The notes under the pieces are model-generated. The model was not told the origin of the DNA, searched no databases, and saw nothing but the letters and a program-made list of their open reading frames with translations. Shown in pieces: positions 18,126 through 26,882 of a DNA stretch of 64,000 bases. The number at the start of each line of letters is the position of its first letter. Within the stretch, counting starts at the first letter, position 1. Source of the DNA: Erwinia sp. S63 (GTDB taxonomy: Bacteria > Pseudomonadota > Gammaproteobacteria > Enterobacterales > Enterobacteriaceae); assembly GCF_016625195.1 (NCBI RefSeq), contig NZ_JACVUP010000023.1:1-64000 (forward strand), given 5' to 3'. The translations under genes were made by a program, and so were the position numbers.

Positions 18126-19650
18126 GTCTATTACTCCTTTGTAATTTTAAATCCTTGCATTTTCGCACCACTTCTTCTACAGCCATTATTGTTCTATCTA
18201 ATGTTTTACTAATAGTTGCATCATTAGTAATAGTCATAACTCTTTCTCTTTGTTTTAATAAATGGTCTCGTAGTTCAATATGAGGTGCATCAACGAATGG
18301 GCGAAAGTGATGGCAGGTATAACAAGGGATAGGAACATTAGCCCGACACGATTTGCAACCATCACACGCTCCAGTGACCTCCCCTGATAAATCCCTTACT
18401 AACAATTCATTTTCCTTTATTGAACTATTATCCTGGATTTTACCTTGGAAAAACCCAGCATATTTTTTCATATGATTTCCCACTGCCTGATCAATTCTTG
18501 CAACATGATCAGCATTAAACTCAACATACACCCCCGTATATTGAGTTGTAGAGTGGTCTAATAGTTCTGCAATAACTAATTCGCTGGCACCTTCTCTCGC
18601 AGCTCTTGTGCCAACCGTGTAACGAAACCTTCGAGAGTTTACATTTAATCTTTCATTAGTTCTTTCAGAAATAACATTTTCTGACTCAGTTATAAAACTT
18701 AGAACCTTGTTTATCTTCAGAGAATATTCATGAGCTTTATCTGATACAAAAAGCTCTCTTAGTTCATTATTGATTTTGATATCCTTAATTTTTTTAGATG
18801 ATAGAAATAATGGAATATTTTCAAATTCTTTATTAGTAAGTTCTCTGTTAAATGCTATGCGAACTTTTTCGATGCTTAAATCACATTGCTTAAGGAGTAA
18901 ATCATACAAGTCTTTTGTCACTTGATAATTTCTGCAAGCTTCCCTGAATCCTAAACCTTGCTTTATCCTTGGAATACTTATCACATATGAATAACTGTTG
19001 TCGTAAAGTTTTATCTCTTTTATATCTGAAACCTTCATCTGTGAGATTTGTAGTGGACGTCTTCCGGTTGCACTTATCAGCAAAGCCATTGCTAATTGTG
19101 TAATGTCTATCTTTCTTTTGTCATATGCTCGATAGCAAGCTTCAAGAAAAGATTGTAATTCGATATCAGTAAATGGACCTTTAACCTGATCTCTTCTTCT
19201 TACAACTTCTCCTTTTTTGTTATCAGTAATTATTAGTTTGCACAAAAAATCATATGCATCTTGATCTATCCCAGAGGAACCTAATTCATACCATTTTTTT
19301 ATGAGTATCCTTACCGATGACATAATATTATTGTCCTTACCATCAGCTCCTCTGAACCTCACAAGGGAAAATTCATCAATCCTCCTCGGTTTCACATTAA
19401 CAATAAATCTTTTGAAGTTATTATTTATTAACTTAACTGAGGAAGTGCTTAATTCACAGGATAAATATTTTAGTGTACTTAAATATCCCTCCAGCAACTC
19501 GGGATTTATAACTTCTTTGACCAAATTGATGTTTATTGCTACATTTCGGCTTAGCTTCCATGTCTCATCATTTAGGGAAAAGTAATAACCTTTCGTTTTA
19601 GCTTCATAAGTGCTCTCAATATCGTCACCATTAATATTTACTTTTAACAT
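18118..19650 (-). CDS. tfp: Tyrosine-recombinase-fold protein, Tfp-like
   Basis: Second gene of the quartet, 510 aa, with the tyrosine recombinase fold. It has Arg in SATGRRPLQISQMK, but the usual HxxR box reads RRFRYTVGTRAA, so the first His is replaced by Arg. A downstream LLDHST and a Tyr in TGVYVE are present. A Cys-rich C-terminus follows (CDGCKSCRANVPIPCYTCHHF), probably zinc-binding. The altered box suggests reduced or no cleavage activity and a structural role in a mixed recombinase complex, as proposed for tfp of SE elements; this is inference. The ATG overlaps the intA stop as TAATG. Confidence 0.65.
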   Translation of the reverse strand: MLKVNINGDDIESTYEAKTKGYYFSLNDETWKLSRNVAININLVKEVINPELLEGYLSTLKYLSCELSTSSVKLINNNFKRFIVNVKPRRIDEFSLVRFRGADGKDNNIMSSVRILIKKWYELGSSGIDQDAYDFLCKLIITDNKKGEVVRRRDQVKGPFTDIELQSFLEACYRAYDKRKIDITQLAMALLISATGRRPLQISQMKVSDIKEIKLYDNSYSYVISIPRIKQGLGFREACRNYQVTKDLYDLLLKQCDLSIEKVRIAFNRELTNKEFENIPLFLSSKKIKDIKINNELRELFVSDKAHEYSLKINKVLSFITESENVISERTNERLNVNSRRFRYTVGTRAAREGASELVIAELLDHSTTQYTGVYVEFNADHVARIDQAVGNHMKKYAGFFQGKIQDNSSIKENELLVRDLSGEVTGACDGCKSCRANVPIPCYTCHHFRPFVDAPHIELRDHLLKQRERVMTITNDATISKTLDRTIMAVEEVVRKCKDLKLQRSNRHE

Positions 19651-20852
19651 TAAACACCTCCTCTGTTGCTCATCTCTTTCTGCATATTCAAAGCTAACTC
19701 TGCGGCCTTGTTTTCGATGAATCTTCTGTTATAAGTAGAGGCTGTGCCCGAACCTTCTTTCCAACCCATTAGTAAAGACCTCATTTGTTCTTGCTCATAT
19801 TGGTTAGGCGGATTATCCATCTGATCCATCTTTGAAGAAAACTCATAGTTCCAAGTATGTCTTAACTTATGTCCTGTCATTCTGGAAAGTTCTGGGCAGG
19901 AATTCTTTAAAGCATTAATAATTTTATGGTATGCTTGAATAGATAAGGGTTCTCCAAAAGTTTTCCCTTTCTTATGACAGATAAACAAATAGCCATTATC
20001 TTTTTTCGTTCTATGATTACGCCTTTCGGTTTTGATATAATTGAAAATGTCATTACTTAATTCATCAGATATAGGCAATTTCCTCCTTAGGGTTTTAACA
20101 AGTGGTTGTTTAATCCTTGAGTCATTAGGATCATCAGCTCTTCTGTTAATAGAAATTGTCTGAGAACCTGTATCGATATCTGTCACTTTGATATTTAGTA
20201 ATTCTCCAGCCCTTAATCCCAAGTGATAAAGAATCGATATCATTAATTTGTTACGTTTTTGGACATCAGAATTGAACGGATTCATTTCTGAACCAACTTT
20301 CAAGATATTAAACAAAATTTTTAGTTGATTTTTATTGAGGTTTTTATCGTTTGCTGAACCTTGATTTCTGAATCTAATCTTAGGTCTATGACTTTTCATT
20401 TTCGCAATGAACTTATCGATAAGCCTATGATCTCTTTTATAACTTACCGTGAAGAAGTCACATAACCATTCAAGGTATTTCGTAATGGCAGTTAATCTGA
20501 AGTATTGAGTATTGCTACTAACCCTGCCCCCGCTATCAAGGTTTACAACCTTCTCTTTTTTCATTCTGTTAGTTATGAATTCCTTCAATGCATCAATCTC
20601 TTGAAGACGAAGAAACTCTGCTGATCTGATCCTTTCTTCTATGTCAATTTTTTTTAAATTCAGAAATCGATAAAACAATGCTATACTCGCTGAATGTAGC
20701 TCAATAGTTGAAATTGATTCGTTCTTCTTTCTTAATTCTGATGATATATACAAACACGGATAATAAAGTGGCAATTTTGAAACTTTATCGATGATTAGGC
20801 AACATCTCTCTCCTGTATCCATTTTTATTGTATTAGTTACTATTCTATCCAT
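19650..20852 (-). CDS. intA: Tyrosine recombinase, IntA-like (TnpA-type)
   Basis: First gene of the quartet, 400 aa. The catalytic domain (about residues 180-390) shows Arg in LGLRAGELLNIK, a basic segment at VKTLRRKLPI, the box GHKLRHTWNYEF (His and Arg), Trp in LMGWKEG and the nucleophile in STYNRRF. All residues for DNA cleavage and ligation are present. The N-terminal 170 residues form a typical core-binding helical domain. GGAG lies upstream of the ATG. The next 580 bp upstream carry repeats suited to recombinase binding. In SE and Tn554-type elements this gene sits close to one end, so an element boundary may lie in 20,853-21,436. Confidence 0.75.
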   Translation of the reverse strand: MDRIVTNTIKMDTGERCCLIIDKVSKLPLYYPCLYISSELRKKNESISTIELHSASIALFYRFLNLKKIDIEERIRSAEFLRLQEIDALKEFITNRMKKEKVVNLDSGGRVSSNTQYFRLTAITKYLEWLCDFFTVSYKRDHRLIDKFIAKMKSHRPKIRFRNQGSANDKNLNKNQLKILFNILKVGSEMNPFNSDVQKRNKLMISILYHLGLRAGELLNIKVTDIDTGSQTISINRRADDPNDSRIKQPLVKTLRRKLPISDELSNDIFNYIKTERRNHRTKKDNGYLFICHKKGKTFGEPLSIQAYHKIINALKNSCPELSRMTGHKLRHTWNYEFSSKMDQMDNPPNQYEQEQMRSLLMGWKEGSGTASTYNRRFIENKAAELALNMQKEMSNRGGV

Positions 20853-21436
20853 ACGTCTCCTTATTTTATTTACATTATTTCTTTTTCAGTTTAATTTAAA
20901 AATCTTGCAAAATAGGTATATGTATAACCTACATAGAAAATGGACTATAAGTATCTTGCAAAGAAATCATTGTCTTTTACTTAAAAAAACCAGTAATATC
21001 AAGTGAATCTAAATTTAATATTGCATTTATATATAAGGTAGATAGAAGGATTATTCTATTTACCTTATACTACTAATTTTTAATTCTATCCCTTAGCCCA
21101 TCTATCTTTCTTAATAAAACTGTAAAATATTTCGCAAGTTTACTATGTAATTTACCTTTAAAAGTTGCGCTTTTACTACATCGAGAGATAAAATACTTTA
21201 ACCTCTTATATTTTCATAATCATATAAAATTCATTTGTCAAATATATATCTAAATTATTTTATGGTATCTTTAATATTTAAGAGGAAAGATAACTATGAT
21301 AACTTTTGATAGTTTTATATTTTTTAAACATTGAAATGTCGTGCCAATGAATTTGACACATGTATTAAGTTTAAAAATTATAACTAGCTCACTGTTAAAG
21401 ATTGCCGATATGTTTAGAGGGCAAGCATGAATATAT
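20853..21436. other. Intergenic region with repeats, candidate element end
   Basis: No gene is seen in 584 bp. It contains a 10-bp direct repeat ATCTTGCAAA at 20902-20911 and 20953-20962 flanking an imperfect inverted repeat TAGGTATA/TATAACCTA (20913-20931), and a near-perfect hairpin at 21033-21068 (ATAAGGTAGATAGAA and TTCTATTTACCTTAT with one mismatch). The palindrome ATGAATATATTCAT at 21427-21440 overlaps the end of the ankyrin gene. The first group is well placed as recombinase-binding sites. Confidence 0.45.
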
Positions 21437-22147
21437 TCATAACCTTTTTCTTTTTTTAACACCTACACATGAAGAAGCTTTCTTCTTGATTATTTTATTA
21501 ATGTGTTGGTTTTCTTTTTTTGAAACGCATTTGACTACAAGATTTCTTACCGCAAGGGAGTCTATCATATTTAGCTTTGAGGGATCCCTCTCAAATATTT
21601 CAAAACTAATACCCGACTTTATCAAGCATTTTGCTATCTTTAAGTAGTCGTAAAGACCTGGGTCGAGGCTTATTAAAGCATTGTTTCCATGCTTATCTAA
21701 TTGGTTGATATCGACTCCATACTTTAAAAGCAACCTTAATGCTTTAAGAGATGCATAGTAGACAGCATTCTCACCTTGATAGTTTATTTGATGAATATCA
21801 ATTTTACTATCAATTAATAGTTGGCATATATTTATATCGGATAAAGCTACTGCTTTAAACAAAGCAGATTCACCATTAACATCTACTTGATTTACATTAA
21901 TACCATGTTCAATTAGCAACTTAGCTTTTTCATGGTTACAATAAAAAAGAGCATTTTGCTTTGATTTATTTAAGATATGGAGATTTATACCGTTTTTTAT
22001 CATCCATTCACTTTTATCATAGTCTTTTCCATAATCAGAATAAAATAATGCATTTGAACCATTACCATCAAGTTCATTTATGTCTATTTCATTTTTATAA
22101 TTTAAGTATTCTTCTTCCGTTCTAATATCAAATATACTCTTTTTCAT
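21437..22147 (-). CDS. Ankyrin-repeat protein
   Basis: Protein of 236 aa built mostly of ankyrin repeats. From about residue 25 on, units of roughly 30 residues recur with the signatures NGSNALFY, NKSKQNALFY, VNGESALFKA, YQGENAVYYA and KHGNNALISL, each followed by a helix such as KLLIEHGINVNQVD. It ends in a strongly basic tail (KIIKKKASSCVGVKKRKRL). A protein-binding role is expected; the partner is unknown. There is no signal peptide. ATG 22147 is used because GAGGTG is just upstream; a GTG at 22153 is also in frame. Composition is very AT-rich. Confidence 0.8.
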   Translation of the reverse strand: MKKSIFDIRTEEEYLNYKNEIDINELDGNGSNALFYSDYGKDYDKSEWMIKNGINLHILNKSKQNALFYCNHEKAKLLIEHGINVNQVDVNGESALFKAVALSDINICQLLIDSKIDIHQINYQGENAVYYASLKALRLLLKYGVDINQLDKHGNNALISLDPGLYDYLKIAKCLIKSGISFEIFERDPSKLNMIDSLAVRNLVVKCVSKKENQHINKIIKKKASSCVGVKKRKRL

Positions 22148-22377
22148 AGCCACCTCGATATAATTAACAATACTGTAATAAGCATAAAATTAACCGCACT
22201 CTTATTTAACTATCAGATTTTATGATCTTGTCAATTTGGTATGTTACTGATTGAGTCTTTAGATTTAGTCAAATCTTAAATTCGCTCAACTTAATTTATA
22301 TTTATCGCGACTCGTTCCCTTTGAATAAAAAGCCATGATATTTTAGCCATTAAATTAACCATGTCTTATCTAACAAT

Positions 22378-22414
22378 AAAAAACCTCCAGCGGTCTCATA
22401 ACTACCACGGAGGT
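22378..22414 (-). terminator. Rho-independent terminator of the zinc-finger membrane gene
   Basis: Read on the minus strand, the arms ACCTCC and GGAGGT, extended inward by GTGGT/ACCGC with one bulge, are followed by TTTTTT. It stands about ten bases after the stop of the gene at 22425. Confidence 0.8.
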
Positions 22415-22424
22415 CTATTTAAAG

Positions 22425-24098
22425 TTATTTAACCAAACTTATACCTAAGTTCAGTATTTTTTCAATTGGATATTGTCCAAAAAGGTCACCACTCTGAGTT
22501 ATCCAAATAGGAAAAAATAGCAACAATGCTGTAGAGAAGATTATTGTAACTAATAAGCTCACTAGCCATCTACTTCTTAGGATTTTTTCATGTGTTGACC
22601 ATAATTGTAGTTGTTTACCCAATCGCCATTGCAGCCACACTCTTCGCCACAAATATCCTACAAAAGGAAGGATAAGACCAACAATTAATATAAACCAACC
22701 ACATGAGTTAGCGATTACCTTTAATGAGTATTGTAGATTCTGCTGATTATCTAAAAGAGTATAAGGCGTAAGGTAAACATGCTGTGAAGCATTATAAATG
22801 GTCCACATATTATTATATGCTGTATATAATGGCATTATAATGTAAGTGATTATTGAAGAAAAAAATATCCATTTTATAACTGACCAGTTCTGGAAGGCTA
22901 ATATAATTGATTTTAGGCTGGTGAGTGCTTCATTCAGATAATCTGTAGAAAATGCTCTGTTCAGTGCTTCCCTAAGCATATGTCCTGATTTACCTGTACT
23001 ATTAGCATGAAGCATATCCTGATGAGCTTCAGATTCCATGAATGTTTTCACCGTCTTACGGCTGAATATGCCAATTAACGGATTAAGTAATTTCTTAGGG
23101 GTAGCTGCATAAACAAGATTGTCTAAATCATTTTTGAGCATCAGCTCAATAACATGTCCAGAATCAAGAATTTGAGGCCTTACTCCATAAACGATCCAAT
23201 GAATTATCGAATCAGGAATTTGAGCCTGCGGAAGTGGACTACTGAACCGTGCAAATGGAACATCTGCATCATATAAGAAGTTGACTTTATTTCTGGTGAT
23301 ATCAACTTTAGAGTCTGCGGTAACTACATTGCCGAACTTCTGTAGGTTAGGTATCCCAGCTTTATAGAGGCCATCTCTGATGAATTGCTGAACATCCTCT
23401 CTGAAATAGATTAGTTGATAGTCTGGTATAGCTACACTGTTTAGTTTTGTTATGTGAGTGATCTGCCCCGTTCCTCTACAAGGCGAGCACTGCTGATCCC
23501 CTGTACCTGAGCAAGGGCTACATCTGACTTTGCCACTTGAACTGCAAGAATAGCAACCACGGTAATGACTTTCGGTGCGGTGTTGCTTGGAGTAATGGTC
23601 ATATACTGTTTTTTGCTCCAAAACCTGCCCGCTGCCACCGCAACCTGAACAGCTCGTTTTTCCTGAACCACCACAAGATGAGCAGTTTACCTGTCCCCGT
23701 CCTCTACAATTCGTACAGTTCTCTGTAAGGCAGAGACATCGAGGATGCGAATAGATGACTGTTTCCTTTCTAAGCTCCCCATAATGCCTTGAAAGAACGA
23801 TTGCATGGGCTTCTCTTAAGGTTTCCTCTCGGGACAGAACAGCACTGGTTTCTGCTTTTAATGCTTCTTTGTATCTCAAGGCATCACGGAAAACCAGAGT
23901 AGAGTCTGAGGACCTAATGCTCCCTGCCTGTGTGTGCTTTACTAATTCAACACGAAAATCCAGACTTAAGTTAATTTGGTAGTCAAAATCTATTTGTTCT
24001 TGCAAATTTAAGTCTAATTTATCTGGCTGTAACCTTGTAGAGCGTTCAACAAAATTTTGTATGGTTGATGTACAAGATGATACCCATGCCTCTTTCAT
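22425..24098 (-). CDS. DnaJ-type zinc-finger protein with C-terminal membrane helices
   Basis: Protein of about 557 aa with an unusual architecture and no J domain. An N-terminal region of about 115 residues is followed by six CxxCxGxG-like motifs at about 120-215 (CTNCRGRG, CSSCGGSG, CSGCGGSG, CYSCSSSG, CSPCSGTG, CSPCRGTG), the zinc-binding pattern of DnaJ. A mixed domain with a short polar linker follows, then three C-terminal membrane segments (WIFFSSIITYIIMPLY, WFILIVGLILPFVGYLW, WLVSLLVTIIFSTALLLFF). The ATG at 24098 has AAGGA seven bases upstream, better than the upstream ATG at 24122. The function is unknown; binding of unfolded or redox-sensitive substrates at the membrane is a guess. 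Confidence 0.65.
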   Translation of the reverse strand: MKEAWVSSCTSTIQNFVERSTRLQPDKLDLNLQEQIDFDYQINLSLDFRVELVKHTQAGSIRSSDSTLVFRDALRYKEALKAETSAVLSREETLREAHAIVLSRHYGELRKETVIYSHPRCLCLTENCTNCRGRGQVNCSSCGGSGKTSCSGCGGSGQVLEQKTVYDHYSKQHRTESHYRGCYSCSSSGKVRCSPCSGTGDQQCSPCRGTGQITHITKLNSVAIPDYQLIYFREDVQQFIRDGLYKAGIPNLQKFGNVVTADSKVDITRNKVNFLYDADVPFARFSSPLPQAQIPDSIIHWIVYGVRPQILDSGHVIELMLKNDLDNLVYAATPKKLLNPLIGIFSRKTVKTFMESEAHQDMLHANSTGKSGHMLREALNRAFSTDYLNEALTSLKSIILAFQNWSVIKWIFFSSIITYIIMPLYTAYNNMWTIYNASQHVYLTPYTLLDNQQNLQYSLKVIANSCGWFILIVGLILPFVGYLWRRVWLQWRLGKQLQLWSTHEKILRSRWLVSLLVTIIFSTALLLFFPIWITQSGDLFGQYPIEKILNLGISLVK

Positions 24099-24417
24099 TA
24101 CTGATTCCTTTATAAAATTCATTGCTTTTACATGTGATTTTCATATTCTACACCTACAGATAAACTCCACCACTTTTTTATTAACCTCATACTTACTATA
24201 TTAGGAATAAAAATAATAATGTTACATTTTACTTGCAACGTCATTCAGGGTAAATTATATTTCACTTTAAAATGAAGTCATCATTTGAGTAATCTTAAAT
24301 TTTCAAGATCCTAAAAAACAATCCATTTCAATTTCAGCACGGTCAAAATTTTACAAATTACATCAGAAATACTCAACATTATAAATTTAGAAAACAATCA
24401 ATAAAGGCTCGTAAGAT
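24099..24417. other. Divergent intergenic region
   Basis: AT-rich promoter region between the leftward zinc-finger membrane gene and the rightward GNAT-like gene. No gene, clear palindrome or terminator was seen. Confidence 0.35.
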
Positions 24418-25167
24418 ATGAATAGTCACTCTTCAAATAATTTGTTTAACATCATAACTGGCCAAGTAAATAACAAAAAATTAGTGTTAAAAGTACATAA
24501 ACACAACAGTCCTGAAATACATAAATTTGTTTTTGTGGAATTTTTTATAGATAGGGAATTCTTAGGAAATAATATTTTTCACAAAGAAGTAATAACTATT
24601 AATCTAATCGACTTAAGTCCACCCAGCTTTCATGAATTTTCTTTTTCAGCTCATTACCTTCCAGTTTCACCTTTTGTGGAGAAAGAAAAAATAAGTTTAA
24701 CCAACGGTCATGTCTTTATACCTCATCAAGATTGCAGAGGTTACAAAATTGGCACATGGGTAATGAATGAAATAGTTACATGGGCCTCACAATGGCCTAA
24801 TGCTGATATAGAAAAAATTGTATTAGGATATGGTGATGCAACTATTGAAAACAAAGTTAGAAGAAATAAATTCTACGAAGGTTTTGGCATAAAATTTAAT
24901 TACTTTGAGAACGATAAACTTTCTGGGTATTCTCTCCCTATGAAAAGTAGTGACCTAACTAATAACAAATCATGGGATAAGAATTTTTCTGGTAACATCA
25001 AGGTGATCGATGTCATTGATTTTATTAAAGAAACAACCAAGGAACTTCGTAGTGCCAACAAGAAAGTAGCTGTAATAAAAGATTTAAGAAATTACCCATA
25101 CAACTACAAAATACAAAAAAAATCATTCTTTTCTATTATAAAATCATTTTTCCGCAATGAAAATTGA
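24418..25167 (+). CDS. GNAT-like acetyltransferase-fold protein
   Basis: Protein of 249 aa. The middle part (about residues 95-170) resembles a GNAT acetyltransferase core: a strand, then QDCRGYKIGTWVMNEIVTWA, where RGYKIGTW corresponds to the acetyl-CoA binding loop, and later VRRNKFYEGFGIKFNY, typical of the last GNAT helix and strand. The N-terminal 90 residues form a beta-rich extension and the C-terminus is basic (KKSFFSIIKSFFRN). The substrate cannot be told. The adjacent downstream gene on the same strand, 57 bp away, is probably co-transcribed and ends in a terminator. This pair is AT-rich cargo. Confidence 0.55.
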   Translation: MNSHSSNNLFNIITGQVNNKKLVLKVHKHNSPEIHKFVFVEFFIDREFLGNNIFHKEVITINLIDLSPPSFHEFSFSAHYLPVSPFVEKEKISLTNGHVFIPHQDCRGYKIGTWVMNEIVTWASQWPNADIEKIVLGYGDATIENKVRRNKFYEGFGIKFNYFENDKLSGYSLPMKSSDLTNNKSWDKNFSGNIKVIDVIDFIKETTKELRSANKKVAVIKDLRNYPYNYKIQKKSFFSIIKSFFRNEN

Positions 25168-25224
25168 CTTCTATTTTAATTATGGTATTTGAATTACTTC
25201 ATGTGATATTTTGAAGGAAATTAA

Positions 25225-25713
25225 ATGTGTAAAGAAAATGAATTTTTAGAATATAATGCTCAATACAATCTCGAAATAAATTCCCTCTTGAAATCTTATG
25301 GAGATGAAGACATCTCTACCTTACTGAGCCGATGGAAACTGGATAAAAAAAGGAAACCCTATGCCAGCATTTTAAAAGAGATCCTTCATGATATACCAGA
25401 AAATATTGTTATACATCATCAGTTTAAATGGAGATATATATATTTAATGTTTGATGCAAGCTTAGATGATGACGGTATAGCCTGGTCTCACTCTGTTCGT
25501 TGTGGCGAAATTATGCTCAAAGAAGCTTCACAAATCAAAATCCATAATACTCCTGCATCTTCTTCATTGTTATCTCTCGCCAGTAATATCTTATCAAAAG
25601 AAATATTAAATGTTTTGTTAATCTGTTTTGGTGGGAAAATTATAACAGGAACACTTAATGAAATAATATTTAATTATATCAGTTTTAATGAAGCCAATTC
25701 ACATTTTCATTGA
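25225..25713 (+). CDS. Hypothetical protein (162 aa)
   Basis: I do not recognise this protein. It is mainly helical and soluble, with a possible amphipathic or hydrophobic stretch near the C-terminus (EILNVLLICFGGKIITGTLNEIIF). GAAGGA lies seven bases before the ATG. It follows the GNAT-like gene by 57 bp and is the last gene of that unit, since a terminator overlaps its stop codon. Partnership with the GNAT-like protein is suggested only by position. Confidence 0.5.
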   Translation: MCKENEFLEYNAQYNLEINSLLKSYGDEDISTLLSRWKLDKKRKPYASILKEILHDIPENIVIHHQFKWRYIYLMFDASLDDDGIAWSHSVRCGEIMLKEASQIKIHNTPASSSLLSLASNILSKEILNVLLICFGGKIITGTLNEIIFNYISFNEANSHFH

Positions 25714-25726
25714 GAATTGGCTTTTT
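25691..25726 (+). terminator. Rho-independent terminator overlapping a stop codon
   Basis: AAGCCAATTC (25691-25700) pairs with GAATTGGCTT and runs into TTTTT (to 25726). The hairpin begins inside the last codons of the 162-aa gene, so its TGA (25711-25713) lies in the loop. Confidence 0.85.
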
Positions 25727-25736
25727 ATAAAAAAAA

Positions 25737-26154
25737 TTACATAACAAAATCTTCAAGCGTCTTACCTTTATCAATAGCAGAAGCTATTGCTTTAGGTGTA
25801 CGCCCCTGCCCTGTCCAGCTTTTTCATTGCCATTTTCGTCGGTATATTTATACTTTGCAGGTCGAGGATTGCGGCTCGATTTTTGTTTTTTTGAAGCTGA
25901 GCTTGAACCATAATTACCGAGTAATTCCTGTGGATCGATTCCATCTGCAAGGAGTTTCTCACGGATGGCGTCAAGCTTTACTTTCCTCTCTTTTCTTTCT
26001 TTTCTTTCTTTCATGTCTGACTCTTCTTCGTGACGTTTTTCTTCAACGATTGATGTCAGTTTTTCAAGAATTCTTCGAGAATTTACAGAGAGGTTTCACG
26101 TAATTGTGTGCTTAAAGTCCGAATATTGCTAAATGCTTTAAACTCTTTACTCAT
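25737..26154 (-). pseudogene. hns-like: H-NS-family gene with two frameshifts
   Basis: Pieces of an H-NS-type nucleoid protein are found in successive frames. The N-terminus (MSKEFKAFSNIRTLSTQLRE) runs to an early stop after TSL. A second frame gives the coiled coil (SRRILEKLTSIVEEKRHEEE) and linker and the DNA-binding start RPAKYKYTDENGNEK. A third frame gives WTGQGRTPKAIASAIDKGKT and a stop. One base is missing near CTG/TAAAT (about 26085) and one in the A-run before GCTGGACAGG (about 25823). Repaired, it would be 139 aa, the normal H-NS length. It is either a decayed island H-NS paralogue or two sequencing errors. An intact 76-aa central fragment lies at 25784-26014. Confidence 0.8.
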
Positions 26155-26291
26155 TGCAAAGTTTCCCATTTTAAAATTTTTGAAATACTACAAGTAGTTT
26201 ACTAAATTATTTCAGAAAAAAATTCCGAGTGTCACCCTTTAGAGCTAAAATTATGTAAGAAAGATTAACCCTTGAGATTCTTTTGGAGTTC

Positions 26292-26882
26292 CTAAGAATC
26301 TTTCAGAACTTTATTTATTTCGTGCTTTTCTTGCATCGTAATAGAATTCAATATCATTCGCTTTAATAATTCAATAAATGTTAAATGCCAAATTTCTCTT
26401 TCATCTTTCCATACCCAATCCTTGAGTAGAGCTTCTTCAATTGAAAGCCATATCAAAACATAATCACTATCTTTCATGTAAATTTTAAAATACTTATCTG
26501 TAACCCTGAGAGCATGACCGACAATAACCCTCCCGTTACTTATGGTCCAAAATGGTTGCGGGCAAGTAAAATCGGAAAGGGTTGAGAATACCAATCCCCT
26601 AACCTGAGCGGCCTGCATCGTGCTATTCACTCTATGACCATTTCGCCAACTCCTTAGATCACCAAGCAGATAATTTACTCGTTGATTTCGGGCTTTGCTA
26701 TCTGAGGTTTGATACTGAACATAAGGCGGACCATCACCATTCTGACGATAACGAGCAAGTGTTTTAACACTAACTCCTAAGTAAAGTGCCGCTAAATCCA
26801 CTCCGATAGTGGCATCGTCCGGCATGTCGCTAAACAAACTCCACACTTCAGACATCGCTCTCAAAGTTTCGATAGTGCTCAT
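26292..26882 (-). CDS. HTH protein, probable excisionase/regulator of integrase
   Basis: Protein of 196 aa. Residues about 24-80 look like a MerR/AlpA-type winged helix-turn-helix (GVDLAALYLGVSVKTLARYRQNGDGPPYVQY, then LLGDLRSWRNGHR), common in excisionases and integrase regulators. The remaining 115 residues are an unknown domain rich in aromatic residues. Its ATG overlaps the integrase stop as ATGA, so the two are co-translated. A role in controlling excision direction is inferred from this arrangement. It is longer than a typical Xis. Confidence 0.65.
   Translation of the reverse strand: MSTIETLRAMSEVWSLFSDMPDDATIGVDLAALYLGVSVKTLARYRQNGDGPPYVQYQTSDSKARNQRVNYLLGDLRSWRNGHRVNSTMQAAQVRGLVFSTLSDFTCPQPFWTISNGRVIVGHALRVTDKYFKIYMKDSDYVLIWLSIEEALLKDWVWKDEREIWHLTFIELLKRMILNSITMQEKHEINKVLKDS

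Noticed and set aside
15890..20852. Ordinary prophage integrase region
   Set aside because: No phage structural, lysis or replication genes are present, and three overlapping recombinases plus a small auxiliary gene are not a phage arrangement.
21271..21462. Minus-strand ORF downstream of the ankyrin gene
   Set aside because: Very AT-rich, overlaps the end of the ankyrin gene in another frame, no ribosome-binding site.
25717..26103. Plus-strand ORF of 128 codons
   Set aside because: It lies opposite the H-NS pseudogene, whose fragments match a known family in frame pieces; the plus ORF matches nothing.
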